From: Phymorhynchus buccinoides
Taxonomy: Eukaryota > Mollusca > Gastropoda > Neogastropoda > Raphitomidae
Length of the DNA stretch: 64,000 nucleotides
Assembly: GCA_017654935.2 (NCBI GenBank)
Contig: CM065687.1
Location: 16,308,785-16,372,784, forward strand
Direction of reading: 5' to 3'
Both the position numbers and the translations under genes were made by a program. Under the pieces are notes generated by a model. That model searched no databases, was not told the DNA's origin, and worked only from the letters and a program-made list of their open reading frames with translations. Below are positions 10,289-21,814 of the stretch, piece after piece (within the stretch, counting starts at the first letter, position 1; every line of letters starts with the position of its first letter).

Positions 10289-10518
10289 ATTGGCAGGCAG
10301 ATTGTGAAAGATGTCAGAACAAACTTAACCCTTTTTGTCGCTACTGACCGTGTCAAATGCATTGACAGTGTTAATGCACGTTCTGTGTCGTTGTCAGTGA
10401 CTAAACTGCCTCCCAAAGTCTGTTTTTTGTCCTTCCCTTTAGGCCTTGAGCCGGTTGTCCGTTAGATAGTTACCCCCCTTTTCACCATGCTCTCTGTTTC
10501 CCTCTTTGTTTTTTTCAG

Positions 10519-10701
10519 ATCCGCGTAGTTAATGCTTTCCGCATGAATTTAGATTCTCTCTACGACACGCGTAGCATGTCCTCGGTGAATAGCGCCCACT
10601 CCCTGCAGAACGCCGCTAGAATGATGGCCAGGAAACCACCCAACCCAGCCACCAGCCTAGACCACGCCAAAGGCGAGATTGTGTCAGAGACCCATTTCTG
10701 A
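10519..10701 (+). CDS. PMCA (ATP2B-type) alternative terminal exon B
   Basis: Partial CDS, 60 residues plus TGA. A strong acceptor precedes it: a T/C-rich tract from about 10480 ending in TTTTTTTCAG at 10518. It begins IRVVNAFRMNLDSLYDTRS; IRVVNAF is identical to the downstream half of the vertebrate PMCA calmodulin-binding domain, including the Phe anchor. A Ser-rich stretch (SMSSVNSAHSL) and a short basic segment (ARMMARKP) follow. The tail ends SETHF, a class I PDZ-type C-terminus recalling the ETSL/ETSV ends of vertebrate PMCA b variants. It starts at the same point and phase as exons A and C, so the three should be mutually exclusive last exons. An identical copy is on the minus strand at 62122-62304. 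Confidence 0.88.
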   Translation: MRVVNAFRMNLDSLYDTRSMSSVNSAHSLQNAARMMARKPPNPATSLDHAKGEIVSETHF

Positions 10702-12914
10702 TGACGATGAGGCGTAGAGACAGCCCCTCTCTACCAGCTCGAAGCAGCAGAGTAAAAGAGAATGGTGACAAGATGTAGCGGGTGACCTCAAGATGGAAAT
10801 TTACTCATCTAAGCAGCTGAAGTAATGTGGACCCAAAGGAGAAAATATGAACAAATATACGGCAGGTTGAGTTTCAAGAGCAAGAACAACAATTAAGAAC
10901 CACTACTACTGTGGGCTCCAAAAGGGAGAGTGTGGGATGGACAGGTGGGGTGAAGTGTGGTTCAAAAGAAGAGCAAGAGAGGAGAAGCCGTTTGTGGGAA
11001 GGGAGGTGGTGGCCCTGCCTGCTGGTTAAAGACTTATGATGGTGAGAAACAGGTTCAGCACTGTGGATCGGTTGGAGTGAGGATGAGGCAGGCACATATA
11101 TATGCGCACACGCACACACACATACACAAAAACAACAAACACACACACACACACAGAAAAAACCCCACACACATACACACATTTGGAGGACCGTGGACAC
11201 AGCCAAAGCAGCTGTTGTTGTTCAGCTTAGGACAAACCCGGATTCTCTTTTCAATCCCAGGAATACACACATCAGACGGTCGTGGCCGTATCATTCTCCA
11301 GCTCACCAACCTTGCAGACTATATCGCCGAGGCATGCATTGCTGCACAATATTGCGCACCAACCAACCTGCTGTGTTAGAATCCTGGCTACTCCTCTACC
11401 CTTTCCCCCCCCACACTCCTCTCTCTCTCCATCCCCCTAGCCTCCTCCCCCCACCTTTCCCCCTGGTGTTTCCTGTTCCCCTTCCCCTCTCCCCTTCCCC
11501 CCCCCTCCCTTCCCCCAGTGGTTTAGACAGGTGCTAACCCCACCCCCTCCTGCTATCAAGTCAGACCTGCACACGTTATGTTTGTGGGGTTCATCCCTGG
11601 TTCAACCAGAGTGACCATCAACATCAACCAACACCTCTAAAGTGTCTACCCTTTCCCCACACACTCCTCTCTCTCCCTCCCCCTAGCCTCCCCCACCTTT
11701 CCCCCTGGTGTTTCCTGTTCCCCTTCCCCCCCCCCCTCCCCTTCCCCTGTGGTTTAGACAGGTGCTAACACCCCCCACCCACCCACCCCCTCACCCCCAC
11801 CTGCTATCAAGTAAAGACCTGCACACGTTCGGTTTGTGGGTGTTCTTCTGCGGTTCAACCTGAGTGACCATCGACATCAGCCAACACCTCGACTGCCGCC
11901 AAACAACAATTCGACCCACTGTTGTGTGATATGTTTGTTTCCCCCATGCGCCTCTCATACCTCCACCACCACCCCAACCAACACCACCACCCAGCGCTGG
12001 CGTGTGTTTATACAGACTGTGATGTATGTACTATGTGCAAAGTTCCTCTGTGAGCTAAAAAGTGGTATTGTTGATTTTGGAGAGTTTTAGGGGGGTTGTA
12101 TGGGGTTCAACCCCCGAAAGTCATAGAAACTGGTAATGTGTGCTGCTTTGTGCTGTGGAAGAGTTGAAACCGAACGAACAAGCAACATTTTCTTTATCCA
12201 GGGTAATGAGATCAGCACGACAGAAACACTTCTTTTTTTTTTTACACACTCAAGCATGGATGCAGTGTGTATGTTTAGGGGCAGGAATCCCTATGGGGTT
12301 TTTTTCTAAACATGTCCGTGACATGTCTTTTACCTGTGATGCCGTCTTGTTCCGTTGTCACGGCATCATTATTTTGGATACTTTTATTTTTTAATCCTGC
12401 TAAATCAAATTTTGCTGGCTTTCTCCTTCTTGTGCTGATATATAACCATTTTTTTAGTGGATTGCAGCTGCTGTTGTTCGTTATTACAATTATTATGATT
12501 GTTGTTAGCTATTGTCATTACTTCTTTTAAAATTCCAAGTTGATGGATTTTTTTATTATTTTTTTTGGGGGGGGCAGGAGGAAGGGGGGGGGGGGGCCTT
12601 TTTATTCAAGAAAGCCCAGGGTTTTTGTAGTGGTTTTATTTGTTGGAGCGTGGCTTTGTATATGTGTGGTGTGTTTCTTCTCTGATGTGTGTGGCTTTTG
12701 GGATTGTCGTTTTTCGTGTGTATTTTGTATAAATATTTTAGACAACCCAACTATCATGAAAGATTTGTTTTCTTCTTTTTTTTTGTAAATAGTTTTTAAA
12801 GTAGTTTTGAATGTTGTGTATTGTGGTATGCAAGTTCAAACAAAAAGATGCTGATTGAAAAAATGATGGTCTTACTTTTTTTCTTTTCTTTTTTTGATCT
12901 TTTTTTTTCTTCTA
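10702..12914 (+). other. Probable long 3' UTR / flank of exon B
   Basis: Starts at the exon B stop. Contains a (CA)n run (about 11108-11183), the duplicated C/T-rich block at 11390-11890, short G runs (12567-12596) and T-rich sequence. No canonical AATAAA was found close by; the first seen is 13888-13893, past a repeat, so the true 3' end is unknown. Confidence 0.5.
11390..11890. repeat. Tandem duplication of ~250 bp, C/T-rich
   Basis: CTACCCTTTCCCC..CACACTCCTCTC, CCCCCTGGTGTTTCCTGTTC, GGTTTAGACAGGTGCTAAC, GACCTGCACACGTT and GTGACCATC..CAACACCTC occur in the same order twice. The right-arm counterpart (about 60860-61440) is heavily altered. Confidence 0.8.
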
Positions 12915-13372
12915 GTCCAACGTTAACATTACTGACCAAAATAGACATGGCCTGATATATTTTGGCCAGCCATGCCTCTCCGCCATTTTTATCGCTTGTA
13001 ACTTGACGTACAGTTTGGTTCTCTCCTCCCCGTGGGGATACCGGGGGGGGGGGAGTCTCGTAAAAAATAGTTCCCCCACCTTCTGGAAGTTCTGTACTTG
13101 TAACTTCCTCTGATCTGCCACTCTCTTTGATTCTGCCTTTTTCCTTTGCTTTCTGTCATCTACTATCTTTCTGACTTCTTGATCCATTCTCCTGCCTTTT
13201 TTCAAAAACAAATCTTCCAAATAATTTTTCTCTCCAGCTCCTCCGAAATCGGAATGTGTTGGCTGTACGCAGCAGGGAGACCAGTGAAAACTGAAAACCG
13301 GACACATATGTACCTTACCTATTATGGCCATATGGTCTGGGAACGCAGAAGAAGAAGAAGAAGAAGAAGGTT
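12915..13372 (-). repeat. Dispersed repeat family F, copy 1
   Basis: On the minus strand it includes TTGAAAAAAGGCAGGAG, CAGAAAGATAGTAGATGACA, AACTTCCAGAAGGTGGGG and GGTATCCCCAC. The same block occurs at 31478-31745 (-), 35936-36175 (+) and mirrored positions. A stop-free frame reads ..KKGRRMDQEVRKIVDDRKQ.., but other copies have stops. No family recognised. A GAA trinucleotide run is at 13346-13369. Confidence 0.7.
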
Positions 13373-13551
13373 CTCTCATTTTCTTTGGTTTGTTTTTTTG
13401 CTGTCCATTATTTTGTTATGTTTTATTGCGCTTGAAGATTTTTCACCAAAACCATCAGCACATTGTTTTGAAACCAAATCTTCGAAGTTAAAAAACTTAG
13501 CAGGATGTTGCAGGATATTGGTACTATTACTATTATTAGTGGTACTACTTC

Positions 13552-13767
13552 TATTGGCCACTGCAACTAGGGTTATTAACGCCCTTGACAGCGAGAGTAA
13601 AGCCCATGCTGGTCAGTATTCAAAAGAGCATTCACTCTCGCGAAAGGCAGCCATTTAGTGGCCTCAAATAGGGTTATTGGTGAGAGTTATGCCCTTGTTT
13701 GGTCAGTACTCAAGCATCTACCAAGGGCATTCACTCTAGCAAAAGGTGGTTGTTGCAATGGCCAATA
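13552..13767. mobile_element. MITE family G, full copy
   Basis: Termini TATTGGCCACTGCAAC and GTTGCAATGGCCAATA form inverted repeats. The interior holds AAGGGCATTCACTCTAGC and related blocks. About 216 bp, no coding capacity. Four copies or fragments in the window. Confidence 0.85.
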
Positions 13768-14596
13768 GTAGCAAGAGACTCGGTTCTGTAAAATTTGGGT
13801 TGCTCCCACCGAGAGTGTGGAGAGTGTGTCGCAGCTAATGCTGTGCCACCCTTTGGTAGTGGTAGGGGAGTGCTTTCGCCCAGTGCATAATAAAAACCAT
13901 GAATTTGGTGCTATTACATATAAATATAAAATGTATAAAGAGTTGTAGGTAGAGATTTAATTGGTCAAGCCATTTTTAAATAATACATAAGTTCTGGTGT
14001 GGGGTACATGTTAAATATTTGTATGGCTGATCATGTAATAATCAAAGGTATTTTTATTTTATTTTCATTTTGGTTGGTTGGTTGGTTTATTTTTGGTTTT
14101 TGTACTTTTTTGTTTGTTTTTTAAATGCAAGGTTTAAGATATGTAAGCATTTTGTTTTTACTGCGCATATTTTCCTTACATATGGGACTAAGGCAGGGGG
14201 GTGGGGGGTGGACAAGGACCTATTTACATTAACAAAAAAACACCAATTACTATATGTTACCATGAAGCTGAATATATAGATCAACAGAAAAGCGTACTTG
14301 TGTGGTTGAGGTTTTTTTATTTGTCATGATTTTTATATATTTCTATCTTTTCAAAAATAACCTTGGGGGGGGGGGGGGGGGGGTAAGGGGTGTGCATGTT
14401 TTTTGCTTTGTTTGTTTATCTTAAACATTTTTGTTTTGCTTCGTTTCATTTTTTTTCACCCAAATGCTGATTTTGTTTTCTCTGTGGGCTGAATGTGAAA
14501 GATATAATATACATGAAACATTGACGCTGGTCATCAATCGCTGAACTCCTGTGATTCTTGTGAACATGTGGAAGGACTGCTGGTAGGACCGAAGCT
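13768..14596. other. Non-coding spacer
   Basis: AT-rich. AATAAA at 13888-13893, GGTT repeats near 14072, poly-G of about 17 at 14367-14383. No gene seen. Confidence 0.45.
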
Positions 14597-15255
14597 GAAT
14601 TCCATATGTGCTGTTTTCGCTAGCTTAAATCGCCCCGCGACTTTCAACAGCGACAAAAAAAAGTTGCTTGCAACGAGGCTTTATGCTACTCCTTGCCGAC
14701 ACAAAAGGGCGATAATTTTAGGCCCGAACTGCCGATGCCCCCTGGTGACGAGTCAGGAGCAGATAATTTTCTGTGGCTATATACTACTAGTTCCTGACAG
14801 GCAAGGGCGATAATCTTAAGTAGATGGCGTTCGCATCTCAGGGCACGAGAATGTTCAGTATAAAGCCTCATTCTATTGACACTAAAATCGCCGGCGATTT
14901 TCGATGGTGCTATTCAAATGACGCGCTAAAATCCAGACCACGCCTACGGAACTGCAAGCAACGTTTTTCACCACTACCACAAGTTTCTCCAGGCTTTTTG
15001 GAAGCCATGCTGGCTGGGAAAATGGCACGATGTTTTCACTCCGCCCATTTTCAGACTATTTTTGACGGCGACAAAAAATATTTTTTCGCTTCACCAAGTG
15101 ATAAAATAAAACCGCCAGCGATTTTCGACTGACTGCTTGCGATTATCGCGCCTTTGGGTGTACAGAATGACTTTATCGTTGGTGGCAATAAAATTTAATG
15201 GCGGCGCGATTATTGCCGTCGAATTTCGCCTTTAATATCGCATGTATGGAATTCC
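14597..15255. mobile_element. Composite foldback element family H (~660 bp)
   Basis: Ends in GAATTCCATATG and CATGTATGGAATTCC. The interior repeats the AAATCGCC/GGCGATTTT motif in both orientations and has GCGACAAAAAA blocks on both halves. More GC-rich than its surroundings. Frames up to ~100 codons show no known domain. Confidence 0.65.
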
Positions 15256-16376
15256 GCCATCTCCCAGCCCTTCAGCCCTCTTACTTCCCCCTCTCTTCCT
15301 CTACTTCCCCCTCTCTTCCTCTACTCCCCTAGGCCCTACTCCTTTCCTATGTGTCTTTTCTTTCTTTTTTCCCCCTTTAATTCTTTTTTGTGGGGGGGGG
15401 GGGGTGGTTCTGTTAACCCTTCTGGGTTGTTTTTTTAATAGTACAATTTTGTTTAACCCTTTTGATTTTTAAAAAAATAGTCACAGGAAGGTTGTTTCAA
15501 ATCTGCGCCATGTGTTTTGTGTGTGTGTCTGTGAGAGTGCGTCAATGTTTTTGCTTTGTTCAGTCACTTCTTTTTTTCTTTTCTTTTTGTGTGGTGGTGG
15601 TGGTGGGGGGGGGGGGGGGGGGGTTCTGGTTTGTTTTCAATTCAGACATATTTCAATAATGGGCAAAATAGCAACATAAATATGTGCGCATAATATGTAG
15701 AAATTGACGCACAATTCACAAGGATTTATGTACTTGTTATCAATTAAATCAAAGTCATTGCCAAGGGCTCAGATGTAGATCCAGCGTGAGTAAAAAATCT
15801 GATACATTGCGGGTGAATATACTTTGCAATCAAAAAGAAATGTAAGAAAACCTGGACCCAATCTTTTGTTTCGGAGAAGGTAAGCGTTTTCAGGAAAAAG
15901 CACTTAGATTTTGTTTTTATCAAAGTTAAGTAATTACATTTCATTTTTATTAATGAAATACTGTGAACTACTGCTGATGTTGCTTCAAAGTCTTTTTTTT
16001 TCTCCTTTTTTTTAGCATATAAATAAATTAGCTGTAACACTACAGTGTGCTTATAAGGGAATACAAAACCACAACAACAGTTCAGAGCAGTGACATGTTT
16101 TGTTAGTTCATACTTATGAATAGCGATGTTTAGAGTTCTTATTTTAGTTCAGATTGGAGATAGATGCTTTTTCTAAAGATCAATTCACACAGCATTGGAA
16201 AAATCATGAGAGTCATTCTTTGTCTTTTATTTTTATTAACAATTTTGAATCAAGCAGCAAATGTTTATATTTTTTAAGGCATAAAATGATATGGTTTTGT
16301 TGGAATTTACATATTAAAATCAGGAGTTTATTTTTTCTACTCTGATTTTTAGATGCAGCTCTTTCAAGAAAACATG
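15256..16376. other. Non-coding spacer
   Basis: C/T-rich duplicated CTACTTCCCCCTCTCTTCCT near 15280-15325, G runs near 15391-15404 and 15600-15622, then AT-rich sequence. No gene seen. Confidence 0.45.
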
Positions 16377-16602
16377 TAGGGGAAGACGGGGTAAAAAAAA
16401 AAAAAGCGCATGGGCGGGTAAGAAGCCCACCCCAATTATCTCATGAAATGAAGCAAATTTCAGTCTCATTTTGCCCATGAGACGAGCGTTAATGTATAGC
16501 ATTCGTCTCATGGGCAAATTTGACTGAAATTTTCTTTATTTCATGAGATAATTGGGGTGGGCTTCTTACCCGCCCATGCGCTTTTTACCCCGTCTTCCCC
16601 TA
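16377..16602. mobile_element. MITE family B, copy 2
   Basis: Near-complete foldback: TAGGGGAAGACGGGGTAAA at the left, its complement ending CGTCTTCCCCTA at the right, TA-flanked. The left arm has a run of A (about 12) absent from other copies. Confidence 0.9.
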
Positions 16603-16772
16603 TTTGTGTGCGCAGAGGGGATGGGAATGCTATGAATCTGTGCGTGATAATGGATCAAGCAATGCTGTTCTTTACCCGGTGTTATTTTTAATCCCTCCTT
16701 TCAATCTTTCTTTAGCTGTAGAGCGTCGAGCTTCAGTTGTGTTGATGTTCTCAATGACTAGAGCGTTTGACA

Positions 16773-16991
16773 TAGGGGAAGACGGGGTAAAAAGCGCATG
16801 GGCGGGTAAGAAGCCCACCCCAATTATCTCATGAAATAAAGAAAATTTCAGTCAAATTTTGCCCATGAGACTAATGCTAGACATTAACACTCGTCTCATG
16901 GGCAAAATGAGACTGAAATTTGCTTCATTTCATGAGATAATTGGGGTGGGCTTTTTACCCGCCCATGCGCTTTTTACCCCGTCTTCCCCTA
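16773..16991. mobile_element. MITE family B, copy 3
   Basis: Nearly perfect ~219 bp hairpin with TA flanks, only 170 bp from copy 2. Its counterpart on the right arm (about 55700-55813) is rearranged. Confidence 0.92.
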
Positions 16992-17017
16992 ATTTAATGT
17001 TCGTGTGTGTGTGTGTG

Positions 17018-17065
17018 TCTGCTTTCAAAGCTAATCTCAAGACCCACCTGTTCCCCCGTCATTAA
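17018..17065 (+). pseudogene. Non-LTR retrotransposon ORF2 C-terminal remnant
   Basis: Reads SAFKANLKTHLFPRH then TAA. The FKxxLKTHLF ending is typical of the last residues of CR1/L2-like LINE polyproteins. Only ~15 codons remain; upstream sequence is a GT run and MITE B. On the right arm (55626-55674) an extra base shifts the frame after LFP. Confidence 0.6.
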
Positions 17066-17221
17066 AGCTCCGCTCTCTTTCTCTTCTCTCTCTTGCCATT
17101 AGGTCTGTTTCTGCTGTATTCCATTTATGTCATCCGTGTGTGTTCGCTTTGTATTGCGTTTTTGTTTGAATGCGTTATGAATGCTAATGTGTGTGTGCGC
17201 TTTGATTTGATTTCTATCAAG

Positions 17222-18059
<838 letters not shown>

Positions 18060-18228
18060 CCGTATTTTTACAGACTCCAATTAAGGCGATACTTTTTTTT
18101 CTATACTGAGACCCCTGCGCCTTATAACGGGACTGATAATATAGTAAGAAGTTATAATTTTTGAAATCTGATTTTTTTATTAAAAAGACATAATTTGGAG
18201 GGTGCGCCTTGTAGTCGGTAAAATACGG
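18060..18228. mobile_element. MITE family I (CCGTATTTT termini)
   Basis: CCGTATTTTTACAGACTCCA at the left and TAGTCGGTAAAATACGG at the right are inverted repeats; inner AAGGCG and GCGCCTT blocks also pair. ~170 bp. Mirror at 54457-54629. Confidence 0.8.
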
Positions 18229-18965
18229 AAGACATTTTCTTTTTGGAAAGTATAACTAGGAATGAATAATTCTACAATGTCCCATGCTGTAATAGTAGAG
18301 GAGAGAGATGAGAAGAGTGATCACTACTGATAGAATATAGGCTTGCTGTTTATTTTCTTCTTTACAGGCATTTATGTTTAGATATTCGTCTGTATGATCT
18401 GTTTGTTGTTTTTGTAGTCTCTTTGCAACAACAACCAAATGACGTTCTTCGTGTTTTGGCGTTACGAGTATCAGCAAGAAAACTGAACAGATTTTCATCC
18501 TGTACTTGGATTATTTGTTGTTGTATGTTGTGCATCTATGTGTTTTGCGAAAACCACACAATGTTAATTTAATCCTAAACAACGCATACAAAAAGCTACC
18601 GATAGTGTTCACTGCTGTATATGTATGCATTTGCATTATCGTATGTAAACCCTGATCCATCGCTGCTAAATACCTTTTTTTAATTGACATTTTGGGGCTA
18701 GCTATTTCCTGCTTGTTGCTTCGTGTAAAAAATACTAGAACAAAAAAAATGCAAAGCTTGGAATATATGTTCTAGTTTTATTCATTTTTCTTTAAAGTTT
18801 GTCATCTTAAGCTGTTGATGAATTGTGTCGTTGGTGCATTCCAAATAGATACATTTAAAATAAGTGTGTGTATTCGCATGTTTTATGAAATAGTAATTCA
18901 CTGTATAGATCTTTGTAACAAAGTAATGGTTATAGATATACAATTTAAAACAGTTTGGGGGTTTT
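18229..18965. other. Non-coding spacer
   Basis: AT-rich. Repeats the CTACCGATAGTGTTCACTGC motif seen near 17789 (here near 18596). No gene seen. Confidence 0.4.
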
Positions 18966-19148
18966 GGTAAAGGTCAAGATGTGCCACCCCCCCCCCCCCC
19001 TACATTTCTCGGTTAATTCAATTTTTCCATTTTTGCCTTTCTTACCAAACATGAAGCTGTATTTTATGAACATTTTCAGCTAATTATCGGAAAAATGGAA
19101 TTAACCGAGAAATGCAGGGTGGGTGGTGGGCACATCTTTACCTTTACC
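18966..19148. mobile_element. MITE family J, short copy (hAT-like)
   Basis: GGTAAAGGTCAAGATGTGCC at the left, GGCACATCTTTACCTTTACC at the right, with CGGTTAATT/AATTAACCG inner pairing. 183 bp. Flanks resemble an imperfect 8-bp duplication (GGGTTTTG/T), clearer on the mirror copy 53536-53715. Confidence 0.85.
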
Positions 19149-19231
19149 GGTTTTTTTATTCAAAGGAATAAATGAGGAATGTGGAATGAGAATGGAAAGG
19201 AAGTCCTATCTTTATGATTAAATTGTGTGTG

Positions 19232-19345
19232 TGCCAAGTCAAGTCAGGTCAAGTCGAAGTCAAAATGATCTTTATTGAAGATAAAGGAATAAGCTTGACA
19301 GCTTTTTTTCATCCTGTCCTCAGAATGAAAAGTAATATGAAAGCA
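19232..19345 (-). mobile_element. 3' tail of a non-LTR element, (GACTT)n-type
   Basis: On the minus strand the sequence reads CAATAAAGATCATTTTGACTT followed by degenerate GACTT repeats. Such a tail is typical of LINE/SINE 3' ends. Truncated 5', no coding region. Confidence 0.5.
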
Positions 19346-19354
19346 ACTCAAAAA

Positions 19355-19355
<1 letters not shown>

Positions 19356-19395
<40 letters not shown>

Positions 19396-19422
19396 CGTGC
19401 GTGCATGCGTGCGTGTGTGTTT
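19356..19422. repeat. (GT)n/(GTGC)n microsatellite
   Basis: Long GT run passing into GTGC steps. Mirror near 53264-53330. Confidence 0.92.
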
Positions 19423-19550
19423 CTAGTTGATTTAATAGTATTTTGAATGTGTCTGGTGGGTTTGTGAAATCGTTTGTTTTGGCTTTAATATGTGCATGAT
19501 TTTTTAGCTGGTGTGTGTTGTTTAAATTCAGAATATAAGCCTAATGAGAA

Positions 19551-19552
<2 letters not shown>

Positions 19553-19613
<61 letters not shown>

Positions 19614-19614
19614 A
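19553..19614. repeat. (CT)n(CA)n microsatellite
   Basis: CT run joined to CA run. The mirror at about 53060-53132 has an extra interruption. Confidence 0.92.
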
Positions 19615-20573
19615 TGTTCCTCTAGTTTCTCCTCATATTGTTTCTGCTCTAACTTTATGGTATATATTCTTACGTGTTTTCTTTTTAATTTTATTTTATA
19701 AAGCTTATTCCTTAAAATGATCGGCTACTTTCTTCTTTTCTGTGTGAAAGCAATTTGAGACGTGTTGGTTCGCAGGGATATATAAAAAAAAAAGAGGCAT
19801 TGGTGTTCAAAACAATACTAATTGTAAGGAACTTTGGTTGGACATGTATGATTTTGAAGAAAAATAAATTTTAAAAAACATGTCAACCCATTTTTTATTT
19901 TTTTATGACATTTTCAATGGGTTTGGCATAATGCATCATAATATATTTTTTGTTAATTTACTGTTGTCTCAATGAACATATTTTTACCCCTTACCATAAC
20001 ACACACACACACAAAGACATGTGTGTGGATACGTGCGCGCGCACACATGCGCACATACACACACAACCACACAAATTTCTCTTTCTCCCTCTCTCTCTCT
20101 CACACACACACTAATTCATTCACTCACACATATTCAAATACCTGACGATGTTGCTTTGCTCTTATTAGTCTTAATCACCTAATAAAGAAAATAAAACATA
20201 CCACCCAATGAAAGAAACTTTTAAGTGTTTCCAAAACTCATAATCTCTTAATGTGTCTATTCCCATTTTGAATATGTATTGGTTTCATTTCCTATTCTGA
20301 ATCTGATGTTTTCCATGTACTTTATTAACTTCTATAGTAATGTCCATATCCAGTTGAAAATCAATGGTCATGAGGTGTTTTTTTAATTTTATTCTTGCTT
20401 GAATGTTTAATAGTAATTAACTATTTCTTATTCCTCTCTAAGGTAAGAAAACTTGAACTTTTAAAACATTTTTTTTTTTTTTTGGCTGTTTCATTACCAT
20501 TTTTAAAGAATAAAACGGCATGAAACTGTGGCTTGTCTGTCGTTTGGGGGTGAGTGCGTTTGTGTGTGTGTGT
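19615..20573. other. Non-coding spacer
   Basis: AT-rich, with a CA/CG/CT-rich stretch at about 19999-20112. No gene seen. Confidence 0.4.
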
Positions 20574-20665
20574 GTCAAAGTCAAAGTCAAAGTCAAAATT
20601 TTATTTACAGATGGACATTGAATAAGCAAACATACATGCTTTTTTTCATCAAGCCATCTAACAAA
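20574..20665 (-). mobile_element. 3' tail of a non-LTR element, (GACTTT)n
   Basis: On the minus strand: CATCTGTAAATAAAATTGAC-like sequence (here AAATTTTGAC) followed by three GACTTT units. Mirror on + strand at about 52009-52099. Confidence 0.55.
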
Positions 20666-21202
20666 GACAAAATGCAAACACACATGCACAATGTGTGTAT
20701 GCGTGTGCAAGCACACACATGTGTATGTACACAGGTTATTGTGTGCATGTGCTCGTGTTTATAACAATCATCCAAAACAGGGTAAACAAGGTGCAATTGC
20801 TGTTCTATATACTACTGAATCTTGGATTTACACATTTCTCCAGCAAAATCATACAATTTACTACGACAGAGAGCTTTGAGTGGCACCCTGTGTATTTGTA
20901 TACAAATGAAATGCCTAAGTTTACAAAATTAAGGATCTGTCCTATACCAGCTTTAGTTTGACTTTTTTTTTATTTTAAGAACAACGTACTGTGTCATGGG
21001 ATACAGAAATGAGTCCTCCAGCGCTATTTCATTTAGCTACTCATTTGGAGTCATTAGCTTCAGGTAAGAAACCACCATACAGAATTTGAAGTGATTCTGT
21101 GCAGGGGTTTGTATAAGATACTGTGCAGATCGATAAAGACAAGAAACCGACAAGCCGGAATGATCACATAAGCCCTTAATTCACTGAGTGTCAGTGGAGG
21201 AC

Positions 21203-21208
<6 letters not shown>
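20666..21208. other. Non-coding spacer
   Basis: CA-rich short tracts then AT-rich sequence. No gene seen. Confidence 0.4.
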
Positions 21209-21238
<30 letters not shown>

Positions 21239-21541
21239 ACTGAAAAACTTTATTTAACCCTTTCACTGCCAACGTCGCATTTTTGCACCACAATGATTTA
21301 ACACCCATGTCACTAAAAGGCATCAAATCAGGGTATGTTATCCAAAGACCCTATTTTCTTAATTTTGGGAGGTAAGGATATGCCTTACTTTAAATATGTC
21401 ACAGAGGAATCCCCAATATTACAGACAGATTTTTTTCTCTACCCAGGTAAGCTTAATGGAAATGTTTGGCTAAAAATGGCTGGCGGTGAAAGGTTTAACA
21501 AGGATAAAGATTTTAGGCGATGCCTATTCTTACAATCTGTC

Positions 21542-21619
<78 letters not shown>

Positions 21620-21735
21620 AACACTAAAAAACTTTATTTAACAAGGATAAAGATTTTAGGCGATGCCTATTCTTACAATCTGTCACAGAGAGAGAGAGAG
21701 AGAGTGTGTGTGTGTGTGTGTGTGTGCATGCATGC

Positions 21736-21810
<75 letters not shown>
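21209..21810. repeat. (GA)n tracts with duplicated flank
   Basis: Three GA runs (21209-21236, 21546-21616, 21687-21808, the last with a GT interruption). AAGGATAAAGATTTTAGGCG and following bases occur both at about 21500 and 21644, so the flank and GA run were duplicated together. Confidence 0.88.
21254..21498. mobile_element. piggyBac-like MITE, copy 1
   Basis: TTAA at each end (21254-21257, 21495-21498), with inverted termini CCCTTTCACTGCCA and TGGCGGTGAAAGG. The interior includes TAGTGACATGGGTGTTAAAT in reverse. TTAA duplication and CCC-type ends are piggyBac hallmarks. ~245 bp, non-coding; a transposase source is not in the window. Confidence 0.82.

Positions 21811-21814
<4 letters not shown>

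Noticed and set aside
14568..15132. Open frames of 81 and 102 codons as genes
   Set aside because: They lie within foldback element H and show no domain; mirrored copies add no independent evidence.
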